NCBI GenBank assembly: GCA_031317595.1
Contig: JANCMB010000001.1
Span: forward strand, 2,731,610-2,795,609
DNA: 64,000 bases
Reading direction: 5' to 3'
Source: Glutamicibacter sp. PS
GTDB lineage: Bacteria > Actinomycetota > Actinomycetes > Actinomycetales > Micrococcaceae
This document shows, one piece after another, positions 53,742 through 62,887 of this stretch. The translations under genes and the position numbers were made by a program. Under the pieces are notes generated by a model. It worked only from the letters and a program-made list of their open reading frames with translations, did not search any database and was not told the origin of the DNA. How positions within the stretch are numbered: position 1 is the first letter of the stretch; each line of letters starts with the position of its first letter.

Positions 53742-54680
53742 TTAGCGTTCGGCGTTTTCCGGGTGGTGCTTCTCGTGCCAGTGGCGAGCGATGTCCACGC
53801 GGCGGGTAACCCAGATGTCCTCATGGGACTTCACGTACTCCAGGAAGCGGCGCAATGCGGCCGCACGGCCCGGACGACCCACTAGACGGCAGTGCAGACC
53901 GATCGACATCATCTTCGGCGCACCCTCCTGACCCTCTTGGTAGAGAGTGTCGAAGGTGTCCTTGAGATAGGTGAAGAACTGGTCGCCCGAGTTGAACCCC
54001 TGGGCGGTCGCGAAGCGCATGTCGTTGGCTTCGAGGGTGTAAGGAACGATCAAGAAGGGCTTACCCTCGTCGGTGCTGACCCAGTACGGCAGATCGTCGG
54101 CGTAGCTGTCGGCGGAGTAGAGGAATCCGCCTTCTTCCTGCACGAGGCGCAGGGTGTTATCCGATGGCTTGCCCTGGTAGATACCGTAGGGGCGCTCACC
54201 GGCGACCTCGGTGTGCAGGCGGACGGCCTCACGAATGTGGGCGCGCTCGACCTCTTCGGGAACATCCTTGTATTCCAACCAGCGGTATCCGTGGCTGGCG
54301 ATTTCCCAGCCGGTCTCGTTCATCGCGGCGACGGCTTCGGGGTTACGCGCCATGGCGGTGGTAACGCCGTACACGGTGACGGGCAGATCTAGGTCGGTGA
54401 ACATGCGGTGCAGGCGCCAGAATCCGGAACGCGAACCGTACTCATAGATGGACTCGATGTTCAGGTTGCGCTGACCCTGCCAAGGAGCCGCACCAACGAT
54501 TTCGGAGAGCAGGCACTCGGAGGCTGCGTCGCCGTCCAGGATGTTGCTTTCGCCGCCCTCTTCGTAGTTGACCACGAACTGCACGGCGAGCTTGGCGCCG
54601 CCCGGCCACTGCGGATCCGGGGTGTGGCGGCCATAGCCGACGAATTCACGAGGGCTGGATAGGTCAATGAGGTCGTTCAT
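53742..54680 (-). CDS. puuE: Polysaccharide-deacetylase-fold allantoinase PuuE
   Basis: A 312-residue PuuE-type allantoinase, unrelated to the classical amidohydrolase AllB. Key blocks: YGRHTPDPQWPGGAKLAVQFVVNYEEGGE, SEIVGAAPW, IESIYEYGSRSGFWRL, EIASHGYRWLEY and IGLHCRLVGRPGRAAAL. It opens allantoin to allantoate in purine breakdown. The start ATG at 54680 has AAAGGATG upstream; the longer frame is not supported. It ends before a strong terminator, and no other allantoin gene adjoins, but the urease and NCS1 genes nearby fit ureide use. Confidence 0.9.
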   Translation of the reverse strand: MNDLIDLSSPREFVGYGRHTPDPQWPGGAKLAVQFVVNYEEGGESNILDGDAASECLLSEIVGAAPWQGQRNLNIESIYEYGSRSGFWRLHRMFTDLDLPVTVYGVTTAMARNPEAVAAMNETGWEIASHGYRWLEYKDVPEEVERAHIREAVRLHTEVAGERPYGIYQGKPSDNTLRLVQEEGGFLYSADSYADDLPYWVSTDEGKPFLIVPYTLEANDMRFATAQGFNSGDQFFTYLKDTFDTLYQEGQEGAPKMMSIGLHCRLVGRPGRAAALRRFLEYVKSHEDIWVTRRVDIARHWHEKHHPENAER

Positions 54681-54823
54681 GACGATTCGCTCATCCTTTC
54701 GTTCGGTGAAACTCTGCTTCCGGTTGGTGGAAATGTGCTCCCACTCACAAGATACGCCTTCCGGGGCCCGAAAGGAAACCGTTACGCCCAATTCTCGGGC
54801 GCGCAGAGCACCGAACCAATCAC

Positions 54824-55477
54824 CTACTGCTCATGCGGCGCCTCGGTACAGAAACAGAACCGGTTGCCCTGTGCATCGGTCACTACCGTCCAGCTCGGGG
54901 TTCCGACATGGCCCAACGCCCCGCCAAGCTTCTCGGCCTGCTCGAGTTTATCCGCCGCGTGTGAAACCGGCATATTGATATCCATATGCAAGCGGCTGGT
55001 ATTTGGCGTGGGCGTGACTTGGAACCATACCGCCGGGCATCGACCATGGGGATCCACAAGAGCGCCGGATTTGTCGCGTACATAACCCAGGGCCTCGCGC
55101 CACAGTTCGGCGATCGGTTCGGGGTCATCGGTGTCAATGCAGATATCCATGGTGCGCACCAGTTCCAGACGCACTTTGGCCTCGGCAGCCTTGGCCTTCT
55201 CGGAGATGGTGGCGGCAAGGTTCAGATCGCGGTCGGTCACTCCGCCGGCATCGTGGGAACTGAGCGCCACGAACAACATGTCATATCGCCAGTCGACATC
55301 TGGATGGTGATTCGCATCCTCGGCGGCTGCCGCCACGGCAACGAAGAGCGAGGTGGCCACTCGCGAAGAGTTGCATTTATAAGCGGTGCGCAGCGCGCCG
55401 TCCACATACCGCCAGTCGGGCAGCTCCTTCAAGCGGTCAACGACGGTGTCGCGGTCTAAGGGCTTGGGGGAAGTCAT
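54824..55477 (-). CDS. Pterin-4a-carbinolamine dehydratase fused to a VOC domain
   Basis: A 217-residue fusion. Residues 1 to about 100 are a PCD/DCoH domain (LKELPDWRYVDGALRTAYK, EDANHHPDVDWRYDML, HDAGGVTDRD), with the HHPD active-site motif intact. Residues about 110-217 are a glyoxalase/VOC-like domain (VRTMDICIDTDDPEPIAELWREALGY, NRFCFCTEAP). The first half would recycle tetrahydrobiopterin or stabilise another protein. The fusion is seen elsewhere in Actinobacteria. Its pathway is unclear. Confidence 0.82.
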   Translation of the reverse strand: MTSPKPLDRDTVVDRLKELPDWRYVDGALRTAYKCNSSRVATSLFVAVAAAAEDANHHPDVDWRYDMLFVALSSHDAGGVTDRDLNLAATISEKAKAAEAKVRLELVRTMDICIDTDDPEPIAELWREALGYVRDKSGALVDPHGRCPAVWFQVTPTPNTSRLHMDINMPVSHAADKLEQAEKLGGALGHVGTPSWTVVTDAQGNRFCFCTEAPHEQ

Positions 55478-55837
55478 CGGCACATCCTTTCTAGTCCAGC
55501 GACATGGATCACATGCCACGGCTTCCAGTCTGTCACCGCGCTAGACCCACCGCTAGGGCGCGCCGGGTGGATTCCCCTGAAGAAGCGGGGAATGAAAAGT
55601 TGCCAGCGGCCGGACCCGGTCGACGCAGTACATCTTCTGCGCCGAACTCGCGGCCCGGAGCTCAACCGGGAATGCGGGCACCGAACCGGATGAGACTAGT
55701 CAGAGGTCACCGACGCCCGCTACCGCACGGTTGATGCTACGGTGATTTTGTTGCCTCTCACGCTGTGAAGAGTCGTCAATTACCTGTTGTGCACCGTCGG
55801 ATTAGCCAATCAACTACCCAATCATCGGAGCCCCACT
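55478..55837. other. Intergenic 360 bp without recognised gene
   Basis: An ATTCCCC/GGGGAAT hairpin (55571-55577 with 55587-55593, 9-base loop) lacks a T-tract. The last 100 bases are more AT-rich and lead into the small ORF. No RNA gene or clear promoter boxes are visible. Confidence 0.45.
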
Positions 55838-55966
55838 ATGGAACAACTATTAGAACTGCTCGCCTTGACCCAGAGCAGCTTCAGTGACGCACTAGCCGCC
55901 CTTTCCGAAGAACTCCCCCACCTCACCGATACCATCATCGAGGAACTTCGGGAATTGTTCCGCTAG
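55838..55966 (+). CDS. Possible 42-residue acidic helical small protein
   Basis: An ATG at 55838 with CGGAG seven bases upstream opens 42 codons ending in TAG. The product is acidic and rich in Leu and Glu (MEQLLELLALTQSSFSDAL, then two charged helical stretches ending LRELFR), so it looks like two amphipathic helices. There is no membrane segment or signal peptide. I do not recognise it. It lies convergent to the NCS1 permease gene. Third-position GC is moderate, and the reading frame could be chance. Confidence 0.4.
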   Translation: MEQLLELLALTQSSFSDALAALSEELPHLTDTIIEELRELFR

Positions 55967-56004
55967 GGATCAAGCACGTCCGGTCGCTACCCGTGGCTCA
56001 CGAA

Positions 56005-57702
56005 CTAACGAATTGGCGGATCGGCCGGTAGCAGGTGTTCACCGGTGCGGTCGGTAGCCAGCGCCAAGGAGGAGATGTACTGTCTCTCGCCATTCGGGCC
56101 GGGCACCGCGGAGGCCACCATATCGGGGCGTTCAAAACTCAGCCCGGTCACACAGCAGGTCAACAACTCATCGCTGGGGTTGCCCTCGGCATCCAGCAAC
56201 GGAATCTCGATTCCGTCATCGCTCCGTCGCAGGTAGTAGCGCCCCTTGGTGGCCACTGCCAGAATCGGCGGCAAGAACAGCGCCAAGGCCACGGCCACCA
56301 GTGGACTGAAGGGTTGCAGCTGCGGACCGAAGAGCCCGAAGAAGACGGCGATCGAGGCGACCGCGGAGAGCAACATCGAGATGAAACCCACCGGGTTGAC
56401 GGCGTAGAGCATGCCGCGGCGGAACTCGGGGATCTTTGGCGAGAGCTTAAGTAGGTACTTGTTGATGGCGATGTCACTAGCCACCGTGACCACCCATGCC
56501 ATGGCGCAGTTGGCGTAGAAGCCCAGCACGGTATTGAGGAAGTCGAACATGTTCGCTTCCATCAGCACCAGGGCGATGCCGAGGTTCACCAACACGAAGA
56601 CCATACGCCCCGGGTAGGTTTTCGTCACTCGGGTGAAGGAGTTCGTCCACGCCAGGGATCCCGAGTAGGCGTTGGTGACGTTGATTTTGATTTGCGAGAT
56701 CACCACGAGCACCACGGCTAGGCTCATCGCCAGCCAGGCGGGCATCATCTCACGGTAGACACCGAGGAACTGGTGGACCGGCTCGTTAGCCGTGGCCGAA
56801 GCCTGCGGATCCAGTGTGGCAATCAGATACACGGCGATAAACATGCCAGTGATCTGTTTGATCGCACCGAAAATAACCCAGCCCGGACCACCGAGGATGA
56901 CCGCGGTCCACCAACTGCGCGCATTGGCCGCGGTCTTCGGCGGCATAAAACGCAGGTAGTCGATCTGCTCGGCGATCTGAGCCATCAGTGAGAGGCAAAC
57001 ACCGGCGGCCAGCATGGCCGAGGCGAAGTTCACCCCTCCGCCGGTTCCTTGTTCGCCGGCGTAGCTTAGAAACCTGTCCACCGATTCCGGGTGGGAGGCA
57101 ACCAGATACACCAGCGGGACGACCATCAACACCAGCCATAACGGTGTGGTCCACACCTGTAGCTTGGCTAAGGTCTTCATCCCGTACACGACCAGCGGGA
57201 TGACCAGCAACGTAGAGAGCGCGTAGCCCAGCGGCTTGGGAATACCCAGCCCGAGTTCCAGCCCCTGTGCCATGATGGCGCCTTCCAGGGCAAAGAAAAT
57301 AAAGGTAAAGGTCGCGAAAATGACGTTCGTGACAATCGAACCGTAGTAGCCAAACCCCGAACCGCGGGTGATCAGGTCCAGGTCGAGGTTGTAGCGTGCC
57401 GCGTAGTAGGCCAGTGGAAAGCCGGTGACAAAGATAATGAGTGCGGCGATCAGCACGCCGGTGATCGCGCTGGCCGTCCCGTGGGCCAGGGCAATATTCG
57501 CGCCAATGGAGAAGTCCGCTAGGTAAGCGATCCCACCGAGCGCGCTGGTGGCGACAACTCCCGGAGCCCACTTCCGGTAGGAACGCGGGGCAAAGCGCAG
57601 GGTGTAGTCCTCCAAGGACTCCTTGGCCGCATTCATCTGCCCCTGTGTGGAGGTGCTGGCGGCTACCGGAGCTGCGTGCTGTGGCTGGTTTGTCACTGTC
57701 AT
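56005..57702 (-). CDS. NCS1-family purine/pyrimidine/allantoin permease
   Basis: A 565-residue NCS1 transporter with about twelve membrane helices. The N-terminus is LEDYTLRFAPRSYRKWAP and the first helices include GFGYYGSIVTNVIFATFTFIFFALEG. An extended cytosolic tail (about 100 residues, GRYYLRRSDDGIEIPL onward) is longer than in cytosine permease. It imports a nucleobase or hydantoin-type compound. It is divergent from the urease operon, and the allantoinase lies 1.3 kb away. Uptake of a ureide or nucleobase nitrogen source is the likely job. Confidence 0.82.
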   Translation of the reverse strand: MTVTNQPQHAAPVAASTSTQGQMNAAKESLEDYTLRFAPRSYRKWAPGVVATSALGGIAYLADFSIGANIALAHGTASAITGVLIAALIIFVTGFPLAYYAARYNLDLDLITRGSGFGYYGSIVTNVIFATFTFIFFALEGAIMAQGLELGLGIPKPLGYALSTLLVIPLVVYGMKTLAKLQVWTTPLWLVLMVVPLVYLVASHPESVDRFLSYAGEQGTGGGVNFASAMLAAGVCLSLMAQIAEQIDYLRFMPPKTAANARSWWTAVILGGPGWVIFGAIKQITGMFIAVYLIATLDPQASATANEPVHQFLGVYREMMPAWLAMSLAVVLVVISQIKINVTNAYSGSLAWTNSFTRVTKTYPGRMVFVLVNLGIALVLMEANMFDFLNTVLGFYANCAMAWVVTVASDIAINKYLLKLSPKIPEFRRGMLYAVNPVGFISMLLSAVASIAVFFGLFGPQLQPFSPLVAVALALFLPPILAVATKGRYYLRRSDDGIEIPLLDAEGNPSDELLTCCVTGLSFERPDMVASAVPGPNGERQYISSLALATDRTGEHLLPADPPIR

Positions 57703-57723
57703 GGCTCCAGCCTAAAAATCACA

Positions 57724-57861
57724 TGTTTCACGGGCCGCGTTAGTCATGTAACCGGTTCGTAAATTGCAACTCACCAAGTAAAGCCTCGGTTAAGCGGTCG
57801 CACAGGTGATTCATGCCAAGACGTTGCCAGCCAGTGACATAGCCGCAACATGCGTGAAACA
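57724..57861. repeat. Inverted TGTTTCACG pair in the urease/NCS1 intergenic region
   Basis: TGTTTCACG at 57724-57732 and CGTGAAACA at 57853-57861 are exact inverted 9-mers. They lie 21 bp before the NCS1 start and 24 bp before ureA. They may bind one nitrogen regulator that controls both genes. Confidence 0.4.
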
Positions 57862-57884
57862 CATCGTTACTAAGCTCAACGATT

Positions 57885-58196
57885 ATGCGATTGACTGACA
57901 GGGAGCAAGAGAAGCTCATGATCGTGGTGGCCGCCGATCTGGCCCGCCGCCGGCAGCAACGGGGACTGCGTTTGAATTACCCCGAAGCCATCGCCATCAT
58001 CACCTATGAGTTGCTCGAAGGCGCGCGCGATGGGAAGTCGGTGGCCGAGTTGATGTCCTTTGGCACCACCATTCTCTCCACCGACGATGTGCTCGACGGG
58101 GTCCCCGAAATGATTCACGACGTGCAGGTGGAGGCCACCTTCCCGGATGGAACCAAACTGGTCACCGTCCACGACCCGATCAGGAGCGCGGCATGA
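57885..58196 (+). CDS. ureA: Urease gamma subunit
   Basis: A 103-residue UreA of usual length with [44 protein letters not shown] and the [32 protein letters not shown] ending. It is a structural subunit of the nickel enzyme that splits urea into ammonia and carbamate. It is the first gene of the operon and overlaps the fused beta-alpha gene by four bases. Confidence 0.97.
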   Translation: MRLTDREQEKLMIVVAADLARRRQQRGLRLNYPEAIAIITYELLEGARDGKSVAELMSFGTTILSTDDVLDGVPEMIHDVQVEATFPDGTKLVTVHDPIRSAA

Positions 58197-60247
58197 TCCC
58201 CGGAGAACTCATCCCGGCCGAGGGGCACATCGAGCTCAACGCATCGCGTCCCCGGGTGACCGTGACGGTCTGCAATACCGGCGATCGCCCGGTACAGGTC
58301 GGTTCGCATTTTCACTTCGCAGAGGCCAATCGTGCGCTCGAATTCGACCGGGAGACGGCCGCCGGCTACCGAGTCGATATTCCGTCGGGAACGGCCGCGC
58401 GTTTCGAACCGGGCGACCGGCGCGAAGTACGTCTCGTGGCGTTGGCCGGACACCGCGAAGTCTACGGCCTACGCTCGCTCACCGACGGGCCACTTCCGGC
58501 AACCGCCGTGCCGGATGAGAAGCCCGAGGGGCTCTCGATCCCGCGCCGGCAGTACGCCGAACTTTACGGACCCACCACCGGCGATAAGGTTCGGTTGGCC
58601 GATACCGAGCTCTTCGCCGAGGTTGAAGACGACCTCACCGTGTACGGCGAGGAAGTGGTCTTCGGCGGCGGCAAAACGATCCGCGACGGTATGGGCCACA
58701 ACGGGCGGTTGCCTCGCGCCGCCGAGATCGCCGACACCGTCATCACCAACGCGCTGATCATCGACTACACCGGGGTGTACAAGGCCGACATCGGGCTACG
58801 CGACGGACATATTCACGCCATCGGAAAAGCCGGTAACCCGGACATCCAAGACGGGGTGGATATTGTGATCGGGGCGGCCACCGAGATCATTGCCGGCGAG
58901 CGCAAGATCCTCACCGCCGGCGGCATCGATACCCACATTCATTTCATCTCCCCCACCCAGGTGCCCACCGCGGTGCAGAACGGCATCACCACCATGATCG
59001 GTGGTGGCACCGGCCCGGCCGAGGGCACCAAGGCCACCACGGTCACCCCGGGCCCGTGGCATATTTCCCGTATGCTCCAGGCGGCCGAGGGGCTGCCGGT
59101 CAACCTCGGGTTTCTCGGTAAGGGCCACGCCTCGGCCACCGAACCGCTGGCCGAGCAGATCCGTGCCGGGGCGATTGGGCTGAAGATTCATGAGGACTGG
59201 GGCGCAACCCATGCGGCCATCGACACCTCATTGCGCGTGGCCGACGAATACGACGTGCAGGTCGCCATCCACACCGACACGCTCAATGAATGCGGTTTTG
59301 TCGAGGACTCCGAGGCAGCCATTGCCGGCCGGGTGATCCACACCTTCCACACAGAAGGGGCCGGTGGCGGACACGCACCGGATATTATCGCCCTAGCCTC
59401 GCGGGAGAACGTGCTTCCGGCCTCCACCAATCCGACGATCCCCTACACGGTGAATACGGCCGAAGAGCATTTGGACATGCTGATGGTCTGCCACCACCTG
59501 AACCCGGATATTCCCGAAGACATGGCCTTCGCCGACTCGCGGATCCGCCCCGAAACCATTGCGGCCGAGGACGTGCTGCACGATCTGGGGATCTTCTCGA
59601 TCATGTCCTCCGATTCGCAGGCCATGGGCCGGGTGGGCGAAGTGGTCACCCGCACCTGGCAGCTGGCCGATGCGATGAAGCGGCGGCGCGGGGCGATCGA
59701 CGAGTCGGGGGTGAACTCCGCGGCCAACGACAACTTCCGGATTCGCCGTTACGTCGCCAAATACACCATCAACCCGGCCCTGGCCCAAGGCATCGCCGAC
59801 GCGGTGGGGTCGGTCGAGGTCGGGAAGTTCGCCGATTTGGTGCTCTGGGACCCTGCCTTCTTCGGGGTCAAGCCGGATCTGGTGATCAAGGGTGGTCAGA
59901 TCCTGAACTCGGTGATGGGTGATGCGAATGCCTCCATCCCCACCCCGCAGCCGCAGTTGCTGCGCGGGGCCTTCGCCGAATACGGCACGACCATGGCCGA
60001 AGCCGCCATCACCTTTCTGCCGAAGGCCGCCATCGAGGCCCAGGTCCCTGAAAGGCTCGGGCTGCGCCGCAGAATCCGGGCGGTGTCGGGGTGCCGCGAG
60101 GTTCGCAAGCAGGACCTGAAACTCAACGACAGCACCGCCCATCTCGAGGTGGACCCGCAAACCTATCAGGTACGTGTGGATGGCGAGCCGGTCGGCTGCG
60201 AACCGGCCGTCGAATTGCCCATGGCCCAACGCTATTTCCTGTTCTAG
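58193..60247 (+). CDS. ureBC: Fused urease beta-alpha subunit
   Basis: A 684-residue protein joining UreB (residues 1 to about 100: [34 protein letters not shown]) to UreC (from about 115: [25 protein letters not shown]). A Pro/Glu linker of about 15 residues replaces the usual stop and start. The catalytic set is complete: nickel ligands H248 and H250, carbamylated K331 (GLKIHEDWG), H360, H386 and D474, and flap C433-H434 in MVCHHLNP. It would assemble with UreA. H. pylori fuses gamma-beta, so a beta-alpha join is unusual. The frame is open throughout, with no sign of error. Confidence 0.95.
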   Translation: MIPGELIPAEGHIELNASRPRVTVTVCNTGDRPVQVGSHFHFAEANRALEFDRETAAGYRVDIPSGTAARFEPGDRREVRLVALAGHREVYGLRSLTDGPLPATAVPDEKPEGLSIPRRQYAELYGPTTGDKVRLADTELFAEVEDDLTVYGEEVVFGGGKTIRDGMGHNGRLPRAAEIADTVITNALIIDYTGVYKADIGLRDGHIHAIGKAGNPDIQDGVDIVIGAATEIIAGERKILTAGGIDTHIHFISPTQVPTAVQNGITTMIGGGTGPAEGTKATTVTPGPWHISRMLQAAEGLPVNLGFLGKGHASATEPLAEQIRAGAIGLKIHEDWGATHAAIDTSLRVADEYDVQVAIHTDTLNECGFVEDSEAAIAGRVIHTFHTEGAGGGHAPDIIALASRENVLPASTNPTIPYTVNTAEEHLDMLMVCHHLNPDIPEDMAFADSRIRPETIAAEDVLHDLGIFSIMSSDSQAMGRVGEVVTRTWQLADAMKRRRGAIDESGVNSAANDNFRIRRYVAKYTINPALAQGIADAVGSVEVGKFADLVLWDPAFFGVKPDLVIKGGQILNSVMGDANASIPTPQPQLLRGAFAEYGTTMAEAAITFLPKAAIEAQVPERLGLRRRIRAVSGCREVRKQDLKLNDSTAHLEVDPQTYQVRVDGEPVGCEPAVELPMAQRYFLF

Positions 60248-60259
60248 GAAGGACTTGTT

Positions 60260-60745
60260 ATGTTGATCGATTCCCTGCAGGGCAACCTGTACGAACTGGA
60301 TGAGGCGCAGGCACAGGAACTGGCGCAGCTACACCACGAATATGTGTTGCTCTCCGGCGCGCAACTGACCAAACGCATCCAACGGCTACGCACCGATCAC
60401 GACCGCGAGCTAGGGTTACGTCTGCCCGGAGGTCACCGCGACCTGCGTGACGGCGATATTCTGCACCGCGATGAGAAGGGGCTGGTGGCTGTGAAACTGC
60501 TACCCACCGATGTGTTGGTGATCAGCCCACGAAGTATCGAGCAGGCCTTGTTTACCGCGCACTCCTTAGGCAACCGGCACCTGCAGGCGCAGTTCTTCGG
60601 CCCCGACTCGGCCTATGGCGCCGAGGTGATGGTGGTGCAATACGACCACACGGTCTGCGACTTTCTCGATGCGCACGCGGTGCCGTATGAACGAACCGAC
60701 CGAGTAATGCCGGTGCCCTTCCGCCATGCCGAACACACCCACTAA
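60260..60745 (+). CDS. ureE: Urease accessory nickel carrier UreE
   Basis: A 161-residue UreE. The N-terminal peptide-binding half is followed by the metal-binding half (ISPRSIEQALFTAHSLGNRHLQAQFF, AEVMVVQYDHTVCDFLDAHAVPY). A short His tail (FRHAEHTH) can hold nickel. It delivers Ni2+ to the urease apoprotein complex. It is 12 bp after the fused subunit gene and overlaps ureF by 20 bases. Confidence 0.93.
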   Translation: MLIDSLQGNLYELDEAQAQELAQLHHEYVLLSGAQLTKRIQRLRTDHDRELGLRLPGGHRDLRDGDILHRDEKGLVAVKLLPTDVLVISPRSIEQALFTAHSLGNRHLQAQFFGPDSAYGAEVMVVQYDHTVCDFLDAHAVPYERTDRVMPVPFRHAEHTH

Positions 60746-61391
60746 GGGCGAAGAGCTCTCGCTGCTGCTGCAGTTGGCCGATTCCGCGTTACCCACCGGG
60801 GCATTCAGCCACTCCTTCGGTCTGGAATCTCCGATCGTCGCCGGGCTCATCGGCGATGAAGACTCGCTGCAGCGTTGGCTTCGCAGCTACGTGGAGACTC
60901 AGCTGTTGTGTTCGGAGGCCTTGGCGATGCGCTGGATCTACGAGGGGCAAGACCCCGCCCGGGTGCACGCGCTACTGGCGGCGGCCACGGTTGCACCTCA
61001 GGTGCGGCTGGCCAATCGCCGCATGGGCGCGCAACTGATCAAACTCGCTCCACAGATCGACGGCACGCTCGGCACCGCACCACTGCAATGGCCCGAACAC
61101 TTCGCACTGGGCTTTGCCCTGTTCGGCAAGCACCTTGGTCTGGATTTCACCGTTCTGGTGCAGGTGTTCTTGCATTCCTCGGTGACCACCCTGATGCAGA
61201 ACGCCGTACGCGCCATACCGCTGGGTCAGTTGGCCGGCCAGCGGGTGCTCAGTGCCCTGCGTCCGGCCATCGCGGCGGCCGCGGTGAAAGCCAGCACCCT
61301 GGATGAACGGGAGTTTGGCAGCGCCGCACCCGGCCTTGAAATCGCCCAACTGCGTCACGAACACCAGTCCATGCGCATGTTCATGAGTTAG
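60726..61391 (+). CDS. ureF: Urease accessory protein UreF
   Basis: A 221-residue all-helical UreF with LLQLADSALPTGAFSHSFGLE and the C-terminal IAQLRHEHQSMRMFMS. It forms the UreD-UreF-UreG complex that activates urease by carbamylating the lysine and inserting nickel. The ATG overlaps the ureE end. Confidence 0.95.
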   Translation: MPNTPTKGEELSLLLQLADSALPTGAFSHSFGLESPIVAGLIGDEDSLQRWLRSYVETQLLCSEALAMRWIYEGQDPARVHALLAAATVAPQVRLANRRMGAQLIKLAPQIDGTLGTAPLQWPEHFALGFALFGKHLGLDFTVLVQVFLHSSVTTLMQNAVRAIPLGQLAGQRVLSALRPAIAAAAVKASTLDEREFGSAAPGLEIAQLRHEHQSMRMFMS

Positions 61392-61424
61392 CAGCCACAC
61401 CACTAGTTGAAAGCAGGACCCACG

Positions 61425-62039
61425 ATGAACGACCCGGTAATCATTGGCATCGGCGGCCCGGTCGGCGCCGGTAAAACCCAACTGATCGAGCGGCTGACCC
61501 GGGCGGCCAGCCACGAAATCTCGATGGCCGCGATCACCAATGACATCTACACCATCGAGGACGCCAAAATCCTCTCGGAAAACTCGGTACTCCCCCTCGA
61601 ACGCATTATCGGCATTGAAACCGGCGGCTGCCCGCACACCGCGATCCGCGAGGACACCTCCATGAATGAGCAGGCCATCGCCGAGCTCAAGGAACGCCAC
61701 CCGGACCTTCAGGTGATTTTCGTGGAGTCCGGGGGCGATAACCTCTCGGCCACCTTTAGCCCCGAACTTGCCGATGTCTCCATCTACATCATCGACGTGG
61801 CCCAGGGTGAGAAGATCCCACGCAAGGCGGGTCAGGGCATGATCAAGTCGGACCTGTTCATCATCAACAAGACCGATCTGGCCGTGCACGTCGGTGCCGA
61901 CCTCGCGGTGATGGAGTCCGATTCGAAGGTGTTCCGTGGCGAGCGCCCCTTCTGCTTCACCAACCTGAAAACCGATGAGGGGCTCGAGGCGGTGCTGCAG
62001 TGGTTGCGCCACGATGTGCTGATGCTGGATCTGGTGTAG
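61425..62039 (+). CDS. ureG: Urease accessory GTPase UreG
   Basis: A 204-residue SIMIBI GTPase. The P-loop is [13 protein letters not shown], the invariant metal Cys-Pro-His is in [17 protein letters not shown], and NKTD is the guanine motif ([12 protein letters not shown]). It couples GTP hydrolysis to nickel delivery. The ATG at 61425 has GCAGGA upstream and matches the family start. An upstream TTG is less likely. Confidence 0.96.
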   Translation: MNDPVIIGIGGPVGAGKTQLIERLTRAASHEISMAAITNDIYTIEDAKILSENSVLPLERIIGIETGGCPHTAIREDTSMNEQAIAELKERHPDLQVIFVESGGDNLSATFSPELADVSIYIIDVAQGEKIPRKAGQGMIKSDLFIINKTDLAVHVGADLAVMESDSKVFRGERPFCFTNLKTDEGLEAVLQWLRHDVLMLDLV

Positions 62040-62863
62040 CCACCGAAACCGGAACGCTGCGCCTTGTCACACTGAATACAGGCGTTGGTTGCACCCGGGT
62101 GAGCCAGCAATTCCACCGCGGAGCACTGCGCATCCTGCGCGCCCACCCCACCGCGGAGCGCACCACCATTACCGTGGTCAATCCGGGCGGCGGATACCTC
62201 AGCGGCGACCGCTACCTGCTGGAGTATCACGGCGGCGTGGACACCCGCGCCCTGCTGACTACCCAGTCGGCCACCAAGGTCTATCGCAACACCGGTGAGC
62301 CCGCACGCAGCGAACAGCGCTTCAGTTTGGACTCGGGGGCGGTATTGGAAAACGTCCCCGACCAGCTGATCGCCTATGCGCAAGCGCGCTACGAACAAGA
62401 CACCGTGATCGAGTTGGCCGATGCCAGCGCCGGTTACTTTGGGGCCGAAATAATCACGCCGGGCTGGTCCCCGGATGGTGAAAGCTTCCGTTACGAGCAG
62501 GTCCGTTTACGTACCCGGCTGAGTATTGCCGGCACACCGCTGCTGTATGAAAACCTGCTACTCACCCCAAGCGAACAAGCGATCGACGACCCCGCCTGGT
62601 TGGGTACGCAGAGTCATTGTGCCTCGGTGGTCATTGCCGGGGCCGGCGTCGATGAGCGGCTCCTTGGCGAAATTCGCACGCTCTGTGCGGACACAGAACC
62701 ACAGATACTCAGTGGTTGCGGATTGTTGGCCGGGCCGGGCGTGGTGGTCCGAGCGCTGGGGACGGACACCGGTCGGCTACGTGCGCTGGTCGATGATCTC
62801 GGTCGGCTCTACCAGCGTGCCCGCGGTCTGCCCGGCACCGGGTGGGACCTGCGTAAATACTGA
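62000..62863 (+). CDS. ureD: Urease accessory protein UreD (UreH)
   Basis: A 287-residue UreD. The blocks [49 protein letters not shown] and [20 protein letters not shown] are typical. It is the scaffold of the activation complex. The only available start in frame near the homology is a GTG at 62000, inside ureG, giving a 40-base overlap, so translation is likely coupled to ureG. Confidence 0.92.
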   Translation: MVAPRCADAGSGVATETGTLRLVTLNTGVGCTRVSQQFHRGALRILRAHPTAERTTITVVNPGGGYLSGDRYLLEYHGGVDTRALLTTQSATKVYRNTGEPARSEQRFSLDSGAVLENVPDQLIAYAQARYEQDTVIELADASAGYFGAEIITPGWSPDGESFRYEQVRLRTRLSIAGTPLLYENLLLTPSEQAIDDPAWLGTQSHCASVVIAGAGVDERLLGEIRTLCADTEPQILSGCGLLAGPGVVVRALGTDTGRLRALVDDLGRLYQRARGLPGTGWDLRKY

Positions 62864-62887
62864 CATTTTCATTTCAAGGAGCACAGC

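Noticed and set aside
57748-57763. GTAAC-n6-GTAAA, similar to a GlnR site
   Set aside because: The second half departs from GAAAC and the single match is weak. The inverted TGTTTCACG pair is the stronger signal.
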